Source: Trypanosoma brucei gambiense DAL972 (Eukaryota; Euglenozoa; Kinetoplastea; Trypanosomatida; Trypanosomatidae). Taken from it: DNA of 64,000 bases. Below are positions 11,199 through 20,878 of this stretch, in pieces. Under the pieces are notes generated by a model. That model did no database searches, was not told where the DNA came from, and was given only the letters and a program-made list of their open reading frames with translations. The position numbers and the translations under genes are program-made. The stretch is from positions 496,001-560,000 of the forward strand of contig NC_026741.1 of assembly GCF_000210295.1 (NCBI RefSeq), written 5' to 3'. Each line of letters starts with the position of its first letter. Positions within the stretch are counted from its first letter, which is position 1.

Positions 11199-11858
11199 AT
11201 GTTGATGTTTCATCTTAACGCCAACAGGCACCTTCTCCAGCCTCCCACGAAGAATCGGCGGGGGGAGGTGGTTTCTCAGACTCAAAGGAATCGTGTGTGT
11301 CCCGCTGCTATCCGCGCTTACAGATTTTTATCTGATGATATTTCCTCGCAGCTTAACATATGTTGTGCTGTTCTGCAAGTTCCCTTTTCAGGGATCCCCG
11401 GCGCCCCTCCGTCTACAGTAGTGACGAAGGAGTCGGTTCACCCATCGTCAATGCTCGTCGTTTGGAATGATACAACGGCTGCCGAGATCGCCATGTCGTT
11501 GCTTCGTGAAGTACGAGGTGATGTCGATAGTGCTTTTGCTGCTACAGAGAGTGCTACCAAGGCGGAAGGAGCTGATGAAGTGGTGGGTGCAGCAAACCCC
11601 GAAGATAATTTGGGCGCGTCTCGTGAGGATTCCGCCACAGCGGTTTATGTAATCAAGTTGTCCGTGGGCGCCGTGAGCGCTGATGGCAACGCGACGCTGT
11701 CACCAATTGCGTCTGTGGAACTGCGGCAAGTGATTAGGGGGGAGCCGCTGGTCTTTCCCTCGCGACGCGCCGGCATGCCAGCTGTTGATGTACCCATTTC
11801 AACTCTCCCGTACCGTTTGGGTGATCCCATATTCTTTACGTGCAAACGGCTACGTTGA
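11199..11858 (+). CDS. SAP18-like (Sin3-associated polypeptide 18 family) protein
   Basis: SAP18 is a ubiquitin-fold protein of the Sin3-HDAC corepressor and of the ASAP/PSAP (exon-junction-associated) splicing complexes. The ATG at 11199 gives 219 residues; a second in-frame ATG follows at 11205, and the reading further upstream has only a GTG. Family blocks appear in order. CPAAIRAYRF (from Cys34) matches the opening CP-x-LLR-x-F strand. MLVVWNDTTAAEIAMSLLREV matches the block with Trp and the helix ending in KEV. After an acidic Ala/Glu-rich insertion comes AVYVIKLSVG, and the C-terminus STLPYRLGDPIFFTCKRL matches the family ending with F-x-IGD-hydrophobic. The insertion makes it longer than animal SAP18 (about 150 residues). 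In a trypanosome, with little cis-splicing, a nuclear role in chromatin or mRNP assembly is inferred. Confidence 0.75.
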   Translation: MLMFHLNANRHLLQPPTKNRRGEVVSQTQRNRVCPAAIRAYRFLSDDISSQLNICCAVLQVPFSGIPGAPPSTVVTKESVHPSSMLVVWNDTTAAEIAMSLLREVRGDVDSAFAATESATKAEGADEVVGAANPEDNLGASREDSATAVYVIKLSVGAVSADGNATLSPIASVELRQVIRGEPLVFPSRRAGMPAVDVPISTLPYRLGDPIFFTCKRLR

Positions 11859-12249
11859 ATCTGCCTTTTACTCCTTCCTACACTTAGAGAAGGATGTTGT
11901 GTACATGTACTATTATTGTGGACTGCTGCGCATGTAAATCGCTGTACTACAGAGCAGGTCCGTAATACTCTAAGGGGAAGCACTTTACTTTTTCCTCGTT
12001 GTCCAAGGCAATTAACCACTGACTTCGCACTCGTGAGACCCCCTCAAAGGTTGTACATATTATGACGACATGGTCGGTCGCTCATTCTCTCTTTTCTCAT
12101 TTGGTGCCTCTTGTCTGGCGTACTAATAGTAGTAGTTTTCCTGAATAGCTGCGCAGGGGCATCCATCACTTCGAGTTTGACGCTTGCGTATAATCCAGCA
12201 CCCCGTGGCTTGCTTTAGCTGTCCCCGCGGCAACTGGTAGTGAAAGGAA

Positions 12250-12283
<34 letters not shown>

Positions 12284-12292
12284 AAGAAGTAA
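11859..12292. other. Intergenic/UTR region with TA repeat
   Basis: This 434-base spacer has no gene. It ends in a TA dinucleotide array only 11 bases before the next start codon. Confidence 0.6.
12252..12281. repeat. (TA)n microsatellite
   Basis: About 15 uninterrupted AT/TA units lie directly upstream of the ATG at 12293, probably inside the 5' UTR or at the splice region. Confidence 0.95.
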
Positions 12293-12958
12293 ATGGATGA
12301 TGTGAAGAGGAAGTCCGCGATGTTGATGACGAAGGGTATCATTGAGCTTAGGCAGAGTCCACCCGCTTTGGTCTGTACCATTCGGCGTTTCAAGCATCCG
12401 ATGAGTGGCAAAGAGGTTACGTTGTATCCGGTTCCAAACATCGCCGCCCCTCATTACTTTCGCCGCGTTTTGGACGCGCACCATCTGACAAATAATTTTG
12501 ATAAGGTCCTTTGTGAGGATGGTAGGCTGCCGTTTCAGGCTGGCACTGCGCTGGCCAGAAGGCACGAAGTGTTCAAGCGGCTGCTGCCCTTCTTATCCCT
12601 TCGCCCAGTTGTTGTAAATGGGGATAAGTTTGATGGCATCGTTGAGCGTGATCCCTTGGAGTCTCGCATGGCCTACCAGATGCTGTTGGACGGGGCCGAT
12701 CCGCCAGTTGACCCACGCGCGCGCCGTGCCATTGAGCGTATAGAAGGTTACGCAGATGCTACAAAAACAGTTTGCCCATGGGGAGTCTATCACCTAGTGT
12801 ATATGACGTACAGACTGCGAACTCTTGGTTACACCGTGGAGAGCGAGGAAGAGTTAGAGGTTGTGGGGATGAAGGAAGTTATGGTCCTCGGTTGTTTCAT
12901 GGGCATCACTACCTTCTGGATGATGTACGCCTTATACAGAATGTTGTTCGGCTTTTAG
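12293..12958 (+). CDS. Conserved hypothetical protein with C-terminal membrane anchor
   Basis: This protein has 221 residues. The ATG follows the TA repeat. The C-terminus (about 195-219) is one hydrophobic helix (VMVLGCFMGITTFWMMYALY) ending within two or three residues of the stop, so a tail-anchored topology with the body in the cytosol or mitochondrial matrix side is likely. The soluble part includes EVTLYPVPNIAAPHYF and FDKVLCEDGR. These loosely recall the TraB/PrgY/TIKI pattern (strand, putative metal-site region, then D-x-V-x-x-E), but the histidine-containing motif is not convincing. I do not assign a function. Confidence 0.8.
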   Translation: MDDVKRKSAMLMTKGIIELRQSPPALVCTIRRFKHPMSGKEVTLYPVPNIAAPHYFRRVLDAHHLTNNFDKVLCEDGRLPFQAGTALARRHEVFKRLLPFLSLRPVVVNGDKFDGIVERDPLESRMAYQMLLDGADPPVDPRARRAIERIEGYADATKTVCPWGVYHLVYMTYRLRTLGYTVESEEELEVVGMKEVMVLGCFMGITTFWMMYALYRMLFGF

Positions 12959-13405
12959 TTGCTCTGTGAGCTGCGCAAGCACTTAATGGTGAAAAGATGC
13001 TGCATCGTTGCCAGCAAGAGTTTGGCGCACGAACCAACAGAATCTGGAAAAGGAGTAATGCGTGCCACATGAGTTTCGTGGTGGCGCGTCACCCCTTTTC
13101 CGTTGCCATAAGATCGTATCGTGTTGCCTGGATTGCTCCCCCTCATATGAATTTGAGTGTTTCATTACACAGTGGTATCATCTGTTATTGTTATCGTCGT
13201 AGTTTCTCACAACTTTAGATGTGCTCGTTTGAGGCGACAACCAAGTGCCTTGTGGGAGGTTCTTCCATTTTTCCACCTCCCCACACGGGGTTGCGGCACA
13301 AGCTCATTGAAAGGGGTGAAAGAAAAAAGGAAAGGAGAGGTACAGTGGAGGATAAAATTGTGTTTAAAATGGCCCCCTTCACTTTTCTTCCTGTCTTCAT
13401 ACCTT

Positions 13406-13426
13406 TATATATATATATATATATAT
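13406..13426. repeat. (TA)n microsatellite
   Basis: About ten TA units lie upstream of the pyrimidine tract of the V-ATPase G gene. Confidence 0.95.
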
Positions 13427-13468
13427 TCCTAGCACACTAATTGATCCCTTCACTTCTTCCCTCTACTT

Positions 13469-13470
13469 AG
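13469..13470 (+). promoter_or_regulatory. Spliced-leader acceptor AG for the V-ATPase G gene
   Basis: A dense pyrimidine tract (13446-13467) ends in TTAG. No ATG occurs between this AG and the start codon at 13561, giving a 90-base 5' UTR. Confidence 0.65.
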
Positions 13471-13560
13471 CAACTTTAGGAAAGGTAGAACCTGAAGCAG
13501 AGAGAAGCACCAAGTTATTCCTCAGAGGGTTTTCTCACCCGGTGTAGCATAAATTAAGAG

Positions 13561-13890
13561 ATGCCTCCCAAGTATGACAATGTCCAGCGGCTCCTCGATG
13601 CTGAAAGAAGGCGGAATGAAGTTATTGCCAATGCGAAAGCTCAGAAGCAGGCGAAGGTGAAGCAGGCTAAAGTTGATGCCGAACGCGAAGTTGCTGCTTT
13701 CCACGCGGAGAAGGAACGCGAATATGAAGCATACCGCCAGCAGCAGGAGGCACTTACCGAGAAAGAAAAGGAACAATTGCGATCTGATACGGATGTTTGG
13801 TTACAACAGCTCAACGCCATGGCGGCCAATCGCATGCAGGCGGTTGAAACTATGATGACTGGTTTGATACTGCGATGTCAGAACAACTGA
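13561..13890 (+). CDS. V-type proton ATPase subunit G
   Basis: Subunit G forms the peripheral stalk with subunit E, linking the V1 catalytic head to the V0 membrane sector of the vacuolar proton pump (acidocalcisomes, endosomes). The 109-residue size matches the family (about 110-120). The N-terminus VQRLLDAERRRNEVIANAKA is the diagnostic block, equivalent to QQLLQAEKRA..KVAEARKRK in other eukaryotes. The rest is a charged, Ala/Glu/Lys-rich helix up to about residue 85, as expected for a stalk coiled coil. The start is the first ATG after the acceptor at 13470. Confidence 0.93.
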   Translation: MPPKYDNVQRLLDAERRRNEVIANAKAQKQAKVKQAKVDAEREVAAFHAEKEREYEAYRQQQEALTEKEKEQLRSDTDVWLQQLNAMAANRMQAVETMMTGLILRCQNN

Positions 13891-15707
13891 TGGGTGTAGG
13901 AGCAAGATAAAAGGGAAAGGCAGTTGAATGAACGGATTTGTGGTGTCGGTTAGGTTCAGGGAGGGGGAAGAAGTAAAATAAAATAAAAGGGAGAAGGCAA
14001 TGGTGAGAATGATGGTGTGTATAAGGAAAAGGGAGGGTGAAAAGTGAAGGAAGGAAAAATGAAGAAGGAACTGTAAGGGAGATGAAGAGGTGAGAATTGG
14101 AAGAGATTATGTCGAAAAGGGGGAGAAAACGGGCTTGAGAGGTAGGTTGAGGTTCTAGCATCCGGTGAAGGAACAAATTTGTTAATTTGCTTTTCCCCCA
14201 ATCTCATATCATCACACTTTGTAAACCTTCTCTGCCGCCTACGCGGTTGAAGGGAGACAGAACGGGGTGACACCAAGAAAGGAGACATTTCTTCTTTCAT
14301 TTTTTGTGTGTTTGTTTGTGTGGACGATGCGAGGGGGGGGGACAAAAAAAAAAAAGCGACTTAAACCTGGGGACCGGGCGTGTAATCGTGCCGCAGTGGC
14401 CTTCTCCTGAAACCACTATCTCCCGTTCGCCCACAAAATGTCTCTTTTTATCATTTCCTGCGCGATCACATTTGCATACTTTGGCTTCTACCAAATGCGT
14501 TTGCCCCGCACCAGTTTCTTTCTTTTGTTTTTTTTTCGTTATTTTGTTGGCGCTGTTGATCTTATTTTTGTGTGTTTGTGCTTCTCCCCCTCTCCTCTCT
14601 CTCTCTTTCTTTTGAATGATGCAATGTGTTTTGTGTCTTTGCTTCAACCCATAACATTGCTTTCATTCAACATCCTTGTTCCTATATACGGACATGGCAC
14701 CTTTGTGCCCCTTCTTTTCCATTCTCTTTCCAAAAAAAAAAAAAGACAAAACAATAAAAATGTGCAACTCCCTGTTCCTGTGTTGGTTGAATTGTGGGAC
14801 AGTTCTTGCTATTCGTTCAAAGTATTACGTTTCTTTAAACTGAGGGGAGCGACGTTGCCGTCATTTGCATCAGTCCCTTACCCTCCTCCTCTCTTCCATG
14901 TTCTTAGACTTTCATGGAGTAATGAAGCTCAAATATTCTTATTACGCATGTGTCTCCGGTACGTTTCATTATGTTTTTCGTTTCTCTCCGTCTTTTTCTT
15001 TTCTTTTTTCTCCCTTTTCTTTTTCCCCATGCGGGTGTCACATGGCTTTGTCGCGTTGAAGGAACGTTAAGCATTGAGCCATTCAGTAGTCCACTACACT
15101 GGCTGTACCAATTATTATTTTTCTTTTGATTCATACATTTACAAATACATAAGGGAGAAATTAATAATTTAAAAAAAAATAATTGATCAACAGTAAGAAA
15201 ATAAGGATAAGTTAAATTAACAAAAAGTGTGGAGGAGACAGCTTTTCTCCCCCTCCCTTGTGGTGCATCTGTGCGCCTGTGGACGGTCTTTACACATTTT
15301 TTTGCCGCGGGGAAATATCTCCCCTTATTGTTCTTTGTTTGCAGCCAACAATTAATATAATTCATTTGGTGCTATTTTAGTCGTATTAGTTGGCAAACTT
15401 CTTCACCTTCGGAGAAAGCAGCACGAAAAGGGAAGAGTCCCGGCGGGAGATTTACCCTCCTGCATTTTTCTTCAGAAAAAAAAAAAGAGAACAGGTCTGT
15501 CTGATAACGAATACGGTTGCAGGGGGAAGTAAAGAAGTATATATACATAGAAAGAGCAGTTTTGAGGTGAAGCTTAGCTGGAACAGGGCAAAGTGGATAG
15601 CACCACACAATTAAGATAGAGTGTTTTAGTTATTTGTCGCTGGTGCCACTTTTGTCGGTCTTCACAATCTTTATCTTGAGCAGTTACTCACTGCCTTAAG
15701 TAACACC
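13891..15707. other. Long intergenic/UTR region, T-rich
   Basis: This 1.8 kb stretch has no convincing gene. It is purine-rich at first (13900-14110), then carries many T and TC runs (14515-14615, 14960-15040). A 210-codon + strand ORF ending at 15070 is Phe/Leu/Ser-rich and arises from these pyrimidine runs. A-runs at 14731-14743 and 15171-15180 are present. A probable acceptor for the next gene is at 15679-15680. Confidence 0.55.
15679..15680 (+). promoter_or_regulatory. Candidate spliced-leader acceptor AG
   Basis: A pyrimidine-biased stretch (about 15644-15677) precedes GAG and CAG trinucleotides. The start codon at 15708 is the first ATG after it. Confidence 0.5.
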
Positions 15708-16412
15708 ATGAGCTCTGCTGAGCGGCATGCGGTTATGCTTCAGGATTGGCTCTTCGCGTGGGAAATCATCGCATCTTTCAGCTCCCCACGAACAGTGTGT
15801 GACCTTGAGACCTTATCACGTGATGTTCATAAGGTGATACGTGACAGTTCCACTGGCACACGCCTTATGCAGAGGTATTGGAACGTGCAATACCACCGAC
15901 TCGTATGGGGAGATGAAGACCTTGATATCGGGAAACGTACACTTCATTTCTCCCTACCGCGCGCCTCCGGGCGAAAGTACTGGAAGAAGTTGTATCGGGA
16001 AGAGTATCCGCTTTGGCTCGCTCGCACCTTTCAGGGGATGGGCTCGCGTAACAATGATATCAATGAAGCAAAGGTGCGATTTCAGGTGGAGCCGGCGAAT
16101 GAACTGCTAAGTGGAGAGGCGATGGAAAGCCTGGAACTTACGCAGGAGGAAACTGTCGCACGGCGTGTAGCAAAAGGTTTTGTCCGTGTGGAAGAAGGAA
16201 GCGGTAGTGGGCCCAACTCAGTGGATCGCAGGGGCAGGCGGAAGAGTGGTGGCAATCAAAACCGCAAAGAGAAGCTGGTGGCCAAAGATCCGGCGGAGGG
16301 TCTTCAGCGTGAGGACTACAAAAATGACCGGCGCCTTCAAAAGCACAGGACAAAACATAATAAAGGCAAGGGGGGCACATGGGACGGGTACGCAGATGGT
16401 GAGTTTGATTAG
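15708..16412 (+). CDS. F-box-like hypothetical protein with basic C-terminus
   Basis: This protein has 234 residues. Residues about 14-60 (WEIIASFSSPRTVCDLETLS, then a Val/Ile/Leu-spaced helix ending near a Trp at 58) follow the F-box pattern of I-x-SF, CxL-x-x-xSR and a terminal W. That would suggest a substrate adaptor of an SCF ubiquitin ligase, but the usual LP start is absent, so this is an inference. Residues after about 165 are low in complexity and strongly basic (RRGRRKSGGNQNRKEK, KHRTKHNKGKGG), compatible with nucleic-acid binding or nuclear import. It could instead be an RNA-associated protein. Confidence 0.82.
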   Translation: MSSAERHAVMLQDWLFAWEIIASFSSPRTVCDLETLSRDVHKVIRDSSTGTRLMQRYWNVQYHRLVWGDEDLDIGKRTLHFSLPRASGRKYWKKLYREEYPLWLARTFQGMGSRNNDINEAKVRFQVEPANELLSGEAMESLELTQEETVARRVAKGFVRVEEGSGSGPNSVDRRGRRKSGGNQNRKEKLVAKDPAEGLQREDYKNDRRLQKHRTKHNKGKGGTWDGYADGEFD

Positions 16413-17110
16413 TGTATGCAGGGATATGATAGTGTTGATGCGTTTTTTCTCCCTTGGATGGTCCACTTCCGCACGCGAATCCCCGCCCCACTCCCTCCCT
16501 CTTTCTTTTTCTTTTTTTGTATCTTACAGTGAAGTGTTTATCGTATCATTTGCCCCCCCCCATACACACGCACACACCTGATAGTTTTCGTTTTTACTTT
16601 TCTGACTGGAAGTTGTGACAACTGCCTTTAATATTGAGGCGGGTATTAAGACGGAATGAGTTAAGTATCCACTGAAGGCCGGTACAAACCAGGTAACGGC
16701 TCCTCAGGCAGTGTTTTTTTTTTGTCTTTTGTTGTTGTTGTTTTGTTGGCGGTGCCTGCATTGACTGAAGGTGTCGAAGTAACTCGCAAAGGAAAAAGAT
16801 GGAGGAGGAGGAGTGATTGTTCTTATCATATGCTAGCGAAGGTATCGGACTAACTGACAAGGGGCTTGCACAACATAATTTTTTTTCTTTGGTGGTTAAA
16901 AGTTCTGTGTGCTGTGGGCTTATTCGCGATCGACAAACTACAATGGTTTGGGGTGTACGAGTTGATGGAAAGTTATACATGGCTATCACCAACTTTTCCC
17001 TCACACTGAGCCGTTTCCGCCTATGCATTCCTCTCACGTCTTACCATGCGTGCTTATCTACGTCTATTCCTCTTTGATACTGTGAACCAATGTTACCATG
17101 AAGATAAAAG

Positions 17111-17113
<3 letters not shown>

Positions 17114-17145
<32 letters not shown>
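17114..17145. repeat. (TA)n microsatellite
   Basis: About 16 TA units lie in the spacer upstream of the gene at 17304. Confidence 0.95.
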
Positions 17146-17149
<4 letters not shown>

Positions 17150-17259
17150 GCAGGAAAGCAGGGGAACGAAAAAGAAACCCCGGATAAAGTGGTGAAGATA
17201 AAGTTGGTTATTTATTTTTTTTTTATTTTTATTTTTTTTTGTGTGTGGGAACCCACATT

Positions 17260-17261
17260 AG
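17260..17261 (+). promoter_or_regulatory. Spliced-leader acceptor AG
   Basis: This is the first AG after a 30-base near-pure T tract. The next ATG is at 17304, which decides the start of the following gene. Confidence 0.65.
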
Positions 17262-17303
17262 TGCGTTGGGGTGTTACCAAGCAAACGTAGAAAAAAAGGG
17301 CTG

Positions 17304-17657
17304 ATGAACCGGTTCTGCCGGCCATTCGCCGCATCAACTTCATTACGTGTCGGTTCATCTGAACGCTGCAGCAGTCGAGCAGCGCTTATGGTATCGACAC
17401 GTGGAAAATATGTGAGGCAACCCAGTCCTCAGTGGGACCCCGTACATGAAGATATAAATGCACATGTGAAGAAGCGGATTCCGGGCGAAACCCGGGTGGA
17501 CCGCGTGCGGCGATTTGCCCGGGAGTGGCGTAATGTAGAATTGGAGCTTGGGGTCTACAAGGACTCACGAGGTCGTGAAATTAAGTACCGCAAAACGTTT
17601 GTTTACCGTTACACGTACCCCAACGCATTCGATGAGTTTTGGTGGCCGTGCAAGTGA
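17304..17657 (+). CDS. Small basic protein, probably mitochondrial
   Basis: The ATG at 17304 gives 117 residues and is the first one after the splice acceptor. Residues 1-30 (MNRFCRPFAASTSLRVGSSE) are rich in Arg and Ser with no acidic residue until Glu20, typical of a mitochondrial presequence. The body is very basic and aromatic (VDRVRRFAREWRNVE, YRKTFVYRYTYPNAF) and ends in FWWPCK. The size, charge and targeting would fit a kinetoplastid mitoribosomal or mitochondrial RNA-handling protein, but I do not recognise the family. Confidence 0.75.
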   Translation: MNRFCRPFAASTSLRVGSSERCSSRAALMVSTRGKYVRQPSPQWDPVHEDINAHVKKRIPGETRVDRVRRFAREWRNVELELGVYKDSRGREIKYRKTFVYRYTYPNAFDEFWWPCK

Positions 17658-18503
17658 TGAAGCAAAAGAAAGTATTTATATACATATATGTGTGTGTGTG
17701 TAGAAAATACTTCGTTGCAACTTGAGCAACGGAGTGTTGTTGTGGAGGGGAGAGGAAGTGATCGCAATTGGAGAAGCTCGGGAAAGAGGAAAGTCGCGTG
17801 CGTTCTGATTTAAAAAAAAAAATAGAACAAACCTATATCAGAGATAGTAGTGTACAATTGTAGGAGTGAAAGTTGTAGTTACAGCTGTAGGCATTGTGGG
17901 GAGAAGGGGTTTTGCATTCGATATAGTTTCAGCGTGTTGATCCGATGCGAAGGTGGCGCGGAAAGAATAAGAAAGGGAGCGGGAAGGATAAGATTATTGC
18001 TTCGAGCATGCGCATGAATTTGAAGACCATTTGGTATGACTCGTGCGACGCTGAGTGAAAAAGAGGAAGAGTTAATTGTTACGCCGAGATGGACAACGCC
18101 TGCCTTCCGCTGACAAGTTTCTCCATTTGTCTTCCTTCATGTCAATGCTGTTGATTGTGACGGATTCATTTGTCACGAGGTTTGATTTTCGCTTTTGTCC
18201 TAATGTGTTTGATGTGAACCCCACTGGGTGTGCGTGAGCGGAGCGAATAAAATGAAAGAAATTATGTGAATGGCCTAGGCGCCATGCCCCAATGCTCGCA
18301 CCTTTCTCTTTGTTTTTGTATTTATTCCGAAATGCCAATAATATAATATCTGCTACTTACACCTTGAACTTTATATAACATTATCCATCATGTTAACGAA
18401 TGGAAATGATGCATGAATATATACATTAAGTGAACATATTTGTCTAGCCTCTGGACAGTCCCATAGTGAAACACATACGGAACCACCAAAGGGGGGTTGG
18501 GAA
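17658..18503. other. Intergenic/UTR region
   Basis: This 846-base spacer has a mixed TA/TG repeat near 17677-17702 and an A-run at 17812-17822. It is AT-rich with no strong pyrimidine tract near the next gene. No gene is supported. Confidence 0.55.
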
Positions 18504-19583
18504 ATGGAGGCGGGCACATCCCCAATTCGGGCAGGAAGCAGCGACGGCGGTGGTTCGGTAAGAGGTGATATCTTCAGACGTCACAGTGTGAACAGCGGTG
18601 AAAACAACATGAATGACAACAAGGACAACGACTCCAACACTGAGTGGTCGGAGCAGTTTCGAGTAATAGCCAGGCGCATGAGCCGCGCGCTGCTACGAAA
18701 CCCACATCCAGACGTGCAAACTGATAAACGTGTCATGTACGAGGTGTTGTATGAGTTGTTCGAGCAGTGGTCGGAGCGGCAACAGCGCGCCCATTCCGTC
18801 AGTTTAACCGTAGAGCAGGTAGGAAGTATACTTCGGTATGGGGAGCAGACGTTGCGCCAGGCTTCGCTTACAGCGCCAGCACTTAATAAAGCACAGGTGG
18901 TGGTAGATCTCATCGCCGCATCTCCACTGATCACTATTGGGGCACTCACACAAGAGCTACGTGGCCTTCAACCACCTGTCGTGCTGACGCCAATGGCGGA
19001 GGTGTTGGAACTTGCCCGTTTGCTTGACGTTTCACAAGGAGTCCGCACGCCCGTTGGAGCGGTTAATCTTGTGCATTTCGTCGCCCTGAGTTCGACGCTC
19101 TGCCCGGCGCCCGATATGGGAGCCCTGCTGTTGCTGGTCGCATCAAACGTTAAGCGCTGCCATCTTTTGTGCGCAGCCATTTACTACGAGTGGGCGATGA
19201 TTGATGCGCAAAACCGCGAGGGACTGCTTCTTCTCTCGAGAGAGTTGGAAGAGAAACACCAGCAGATGTGTGAGGGGTTCACGGTTGACATTTTAACGCC
19301 CCTACTTACTGGGTCGTTTGAACCATTTGGTGCCCGCCCAACCGACCCTGTTGCCGTTGACTATTTGGGAATGGGGAGTCTTCCGTGCACCGGTACCGCT
19401 GAGGAGCAGCAAAAGTGTCACCAACTAGCACCCCCCAGTGGGAATGAACTTGAGCCCACGTGTGAGGATAGCGACACTGGTGGCCACGGGGAGGGGGGCT
19501 GTGAATCTTCTGTGGAGGATGGATACGACAGTGACTGTAGAGATACCGTGGACACGGAGTTCTGGCTTAGGTTGAGCAGCTAA
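18504..19583 (+). CDS. Conserved hypothetical protein, helical core with acidic tail
   Basis: This protein has 359 residues and I do not recognise it. The N-terminal 45 residues are polar and disordered (Gly, Ser and Asn-rich). Residues about 48-270 are predominantly helical with regular Leu/Val spacing, containing ARRMSRALLRNPHPDVQ and LLLLVASNVKRCHLLCAAIY. The last 60 residues are acidic and Gly/Ser-rich, ending TEFWLRLSS. There is no signal peptide or clear membrane segment. Codon use looks like that of the neighbouring genes, so it is very probably real. Confidence 0.85.
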   Translation: MEAGTSPIRAGSSDGGGSVRGDIFRRHSVNSGENNMNDNKDNDSNTEWSEQFRVIARRMSRALLRNPHPDVQTDKRVMYEVLYELFEQWSERQQRAHSVSLTVEQVGSILRYGEQTLRQASLTAPALNKAQVVVDLIAASPLITIGALTQELRGLQPPVVLTPMAEVLELARLLDVSQGVRTPVGAVNLVHFVALSSTLCPAPDMGALLLLVASNVKRCHLLCAAIYYEWAMIDAQNREGLLLLSRELEEKHQQMCEGFTVDILTPLLTGSFEPFGARPTDPVAVDYLGMGSLPCTGTAEEQQKCHQLAPPSGNELEPTCEDSDTGGHGEGGCESSVEDGYDSDCRDTVDTEFWLRLSS

Positions 19584-19944
19584 AACGAAGGCTACAAATC
19601 GAGTAGGTTCCATACAGAAGGAACAAGGGGAGAGATTTACGACCACACATTTGGTTCATTTACTCATTATTGGTGGGGGAGGAGGATTCCTGGAGAGGCG
19701 GTAAGAGTTCTTTCAGCGAGCCCCATCCTATCATTCCTTGATTAGAGGCCAAGTGCGGGTGTGGATGGAGCCCTTTGTTGGTGTTTCTGTATAATTTGAT
19801 CCTTGCTTCCTTCCTCTTACTTAGTTGGAACATAATCATCTGTCAACTTAAACGGTGTACCACCGTTATGAAAATGGACCTCTTAACTACTTCTCTTGCC
19901 ACCTGACGCAGTGTTGAGGCTCTCAGGTGCTTGTGCCCAGGACA
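19584..19944. other. Intergenic/UTR region
   Basis: This 361-base spacer has a good pyrimidine tract (19801-19820) followed by TTAG, the likely acceptor of the next gene. No gene is seen. Confidence 0.6.
19823..19824 (+). promoter_or_regulatory. Spliced-leader acceptor AG
   Basis: The AG follows a CT-rich tract (19801-19820). An ATG at 19869 lies between it and the CDS at 19945, so either a short upstream ORF exists or a later AG is used. Confidence 0.5.
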
Positions 19945-20505
19945 ATGACTGACCCCTTCTATAGGTTACGGCGGCGCTGCCTCTTCCTGTTCGACCGTGG
20001 TGCGATTGGGGAAGCACTTTCGAAGCCCGACATGCTTAAACGCGTCGACGCCATCCTGCAGCAAGCAAGGCAGTCAAATGGGGTGGAAACTGAATCCACA
20101 TCCACTGCGGCATGTGGAGCGGTCGGAACTTTCGATGAGTTATGCGTGTGCATTAGCAGGTGGCAGCGGAGACGACAATTCGCCGATTGGGAAGAGTGCT
20201 TGGAGTGGTTGCTGTTTCTACAAGAAAGGGTGCAGACCCCTGAGGCAGAACGCGACGCCTACAGATGGGCGTTACGTGAAATGATAACACTTTTCTCGGA
20301 AGAAGAACGTGAGTACAAGGACGCACTGTCTGAAGAAGGGGTTAAGTACTGGAGGAAGACAATTATATCGATGCAACCTCACTTTCACTTTACAAACAGC
20401 GCACAGGCCATGGACGTGGAAGGACGTGAAGGCCACCATCAAGTAAGCTGGAGCATTGGTGGGGAGCTTTCACCGTTGGTACGGCAAGTTTTTTTGCCCT
20501 CCTAA
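19945..20505 (+). CDS. Hypothetical protein, 186 residues
   Basis: The start is set at the ATG at 19945 (MTDPFYRLRRRCLFLFDRGA); the six codons upstream begin with GTG and are not a normal eukaryotic start. The protein is mostly helical and rich in Trp, Arg and Glu (WQRRRQFADWEECLEWLLFL, ERDAYRWALREMI). There is no signal peptide or membrane span, and I recognise no family. It sits 370 bases upstream of DCL1, but that adjacency says nothing about function in a polycistronic unit. Confidence 0.8.
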   Translation: MTDPFYRLRRRCLFLFDRGAIGEALSKPDMLKRVDAILQQARQSNGVETESTSTAACGAVGTFDELCVCISRWQRRRQFADWEECLEWLLFLQERVQTPEAERDAYRWALREMITLFSEEEREYKDALSEEGVKYWRKTIISMQPHFHFTNSAQAMDVEGREGHHQVSWSIGGELSPLVRQVFLPS

Positions 20506-20877
20506 AAAGTAATCGAGTCGGAGCCCGGACGTGTTAGGGTCACAACAAAACCCGTAATGATTCTGAAGCCCCTGTGCCTTTGAGTTCGCTTTGGCTATTT
20601 CGCTTTCACTCCTTCCCCAGCTGGCAGTGATATATGTTCCCCCACCACCATATCTGTCGTCATGTCTGCACGCTGTCTGTCCTATTACCCCTGTTTAACC
20701 TCCGCCTGTTTGACAGACTCTTCTTTAATGATGTTCCAGTATCGCCAATTATAATAGCAACAATAATATGCCTTTCCTCTTCGTTTCCCTTCTATATACA
20801 AGGATGCACGGAAAAGTAGTCACGGAAATAATCGCAGTGTGTCGCGAGTCCTCATACCGCCTTTGCCAGGGGAAATA
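20506..20877. other. Spacer and 5' leader of DCL1
   Basis: This 372-base spacer has a pyrimidine tract (20771-20792), an acceptor AG at 20801-20802 and a short upstream ORF that runs up to the DCL1 start codon. Confidence 0.65.
20801..20802 (+). promoter_or_regulatory. Spliced-leader acceptor AG of DCL1
   Basis: The AG follows a CT-rich tract (20771-20792). Splicing here would keep the upstream ATG at 20804 just one base downstream; the alternative AG at 20817-20818 would remove it. The choice therefore decides whether the upstream ORF is in the mRNA. Confidence 0.5.
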
Positions 20878-20878
20878 A
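20804..20878 (+). CDS. Upstream ORF (24 codons) overlapping the DCL1 start codon
   Basis: The ORF opens with ATG at 20804 and ends with TAA at 20876-20878, whose last A is the first base of the DCL1 ATG (TAATG). This is the geometry of termination-reinitiation coupling. Nothing suggests that the 24-residue peptide itself matters. Whether the ORF is translated depends on which splice acceptor is used. Confidence 0.4.
   Translation: MHGKVVTEIIAVCRESSYRLCQGK

Larger units (their letters stand above)
12959..13560. other. Intergenic/UTR region
   Basis: This 602-base spacer contains a TA repeat at 13406-13426 and a strong pyrimidine tract (13446-13467) leading to an acceptor AG. No gene is supported. 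Confidence 0.6.
16413..17303. other. Intergenic/UTR region
   Basis: This 891-base spacer has no gene. It includes a C-run at 16552-16560, a TA array at 17114-17145 and a long T tract (17211-17240) that feeds an acceptor AG at 17260-17261. Confidence 0.6.

Noticed and set aside
12293..12958. TraB-family assignment for the tail-anchored protein
   Set aside because: Strand and D-x-V-x-x-E resemblance is weak and the expected histidine-containing motif is not convincing.
14438..15070. 210-codon + strand ORF
   Set aside because: Its Phe/Leu/Ser-rich composition comes from repeated T and TC runs; there is no family-like segment.
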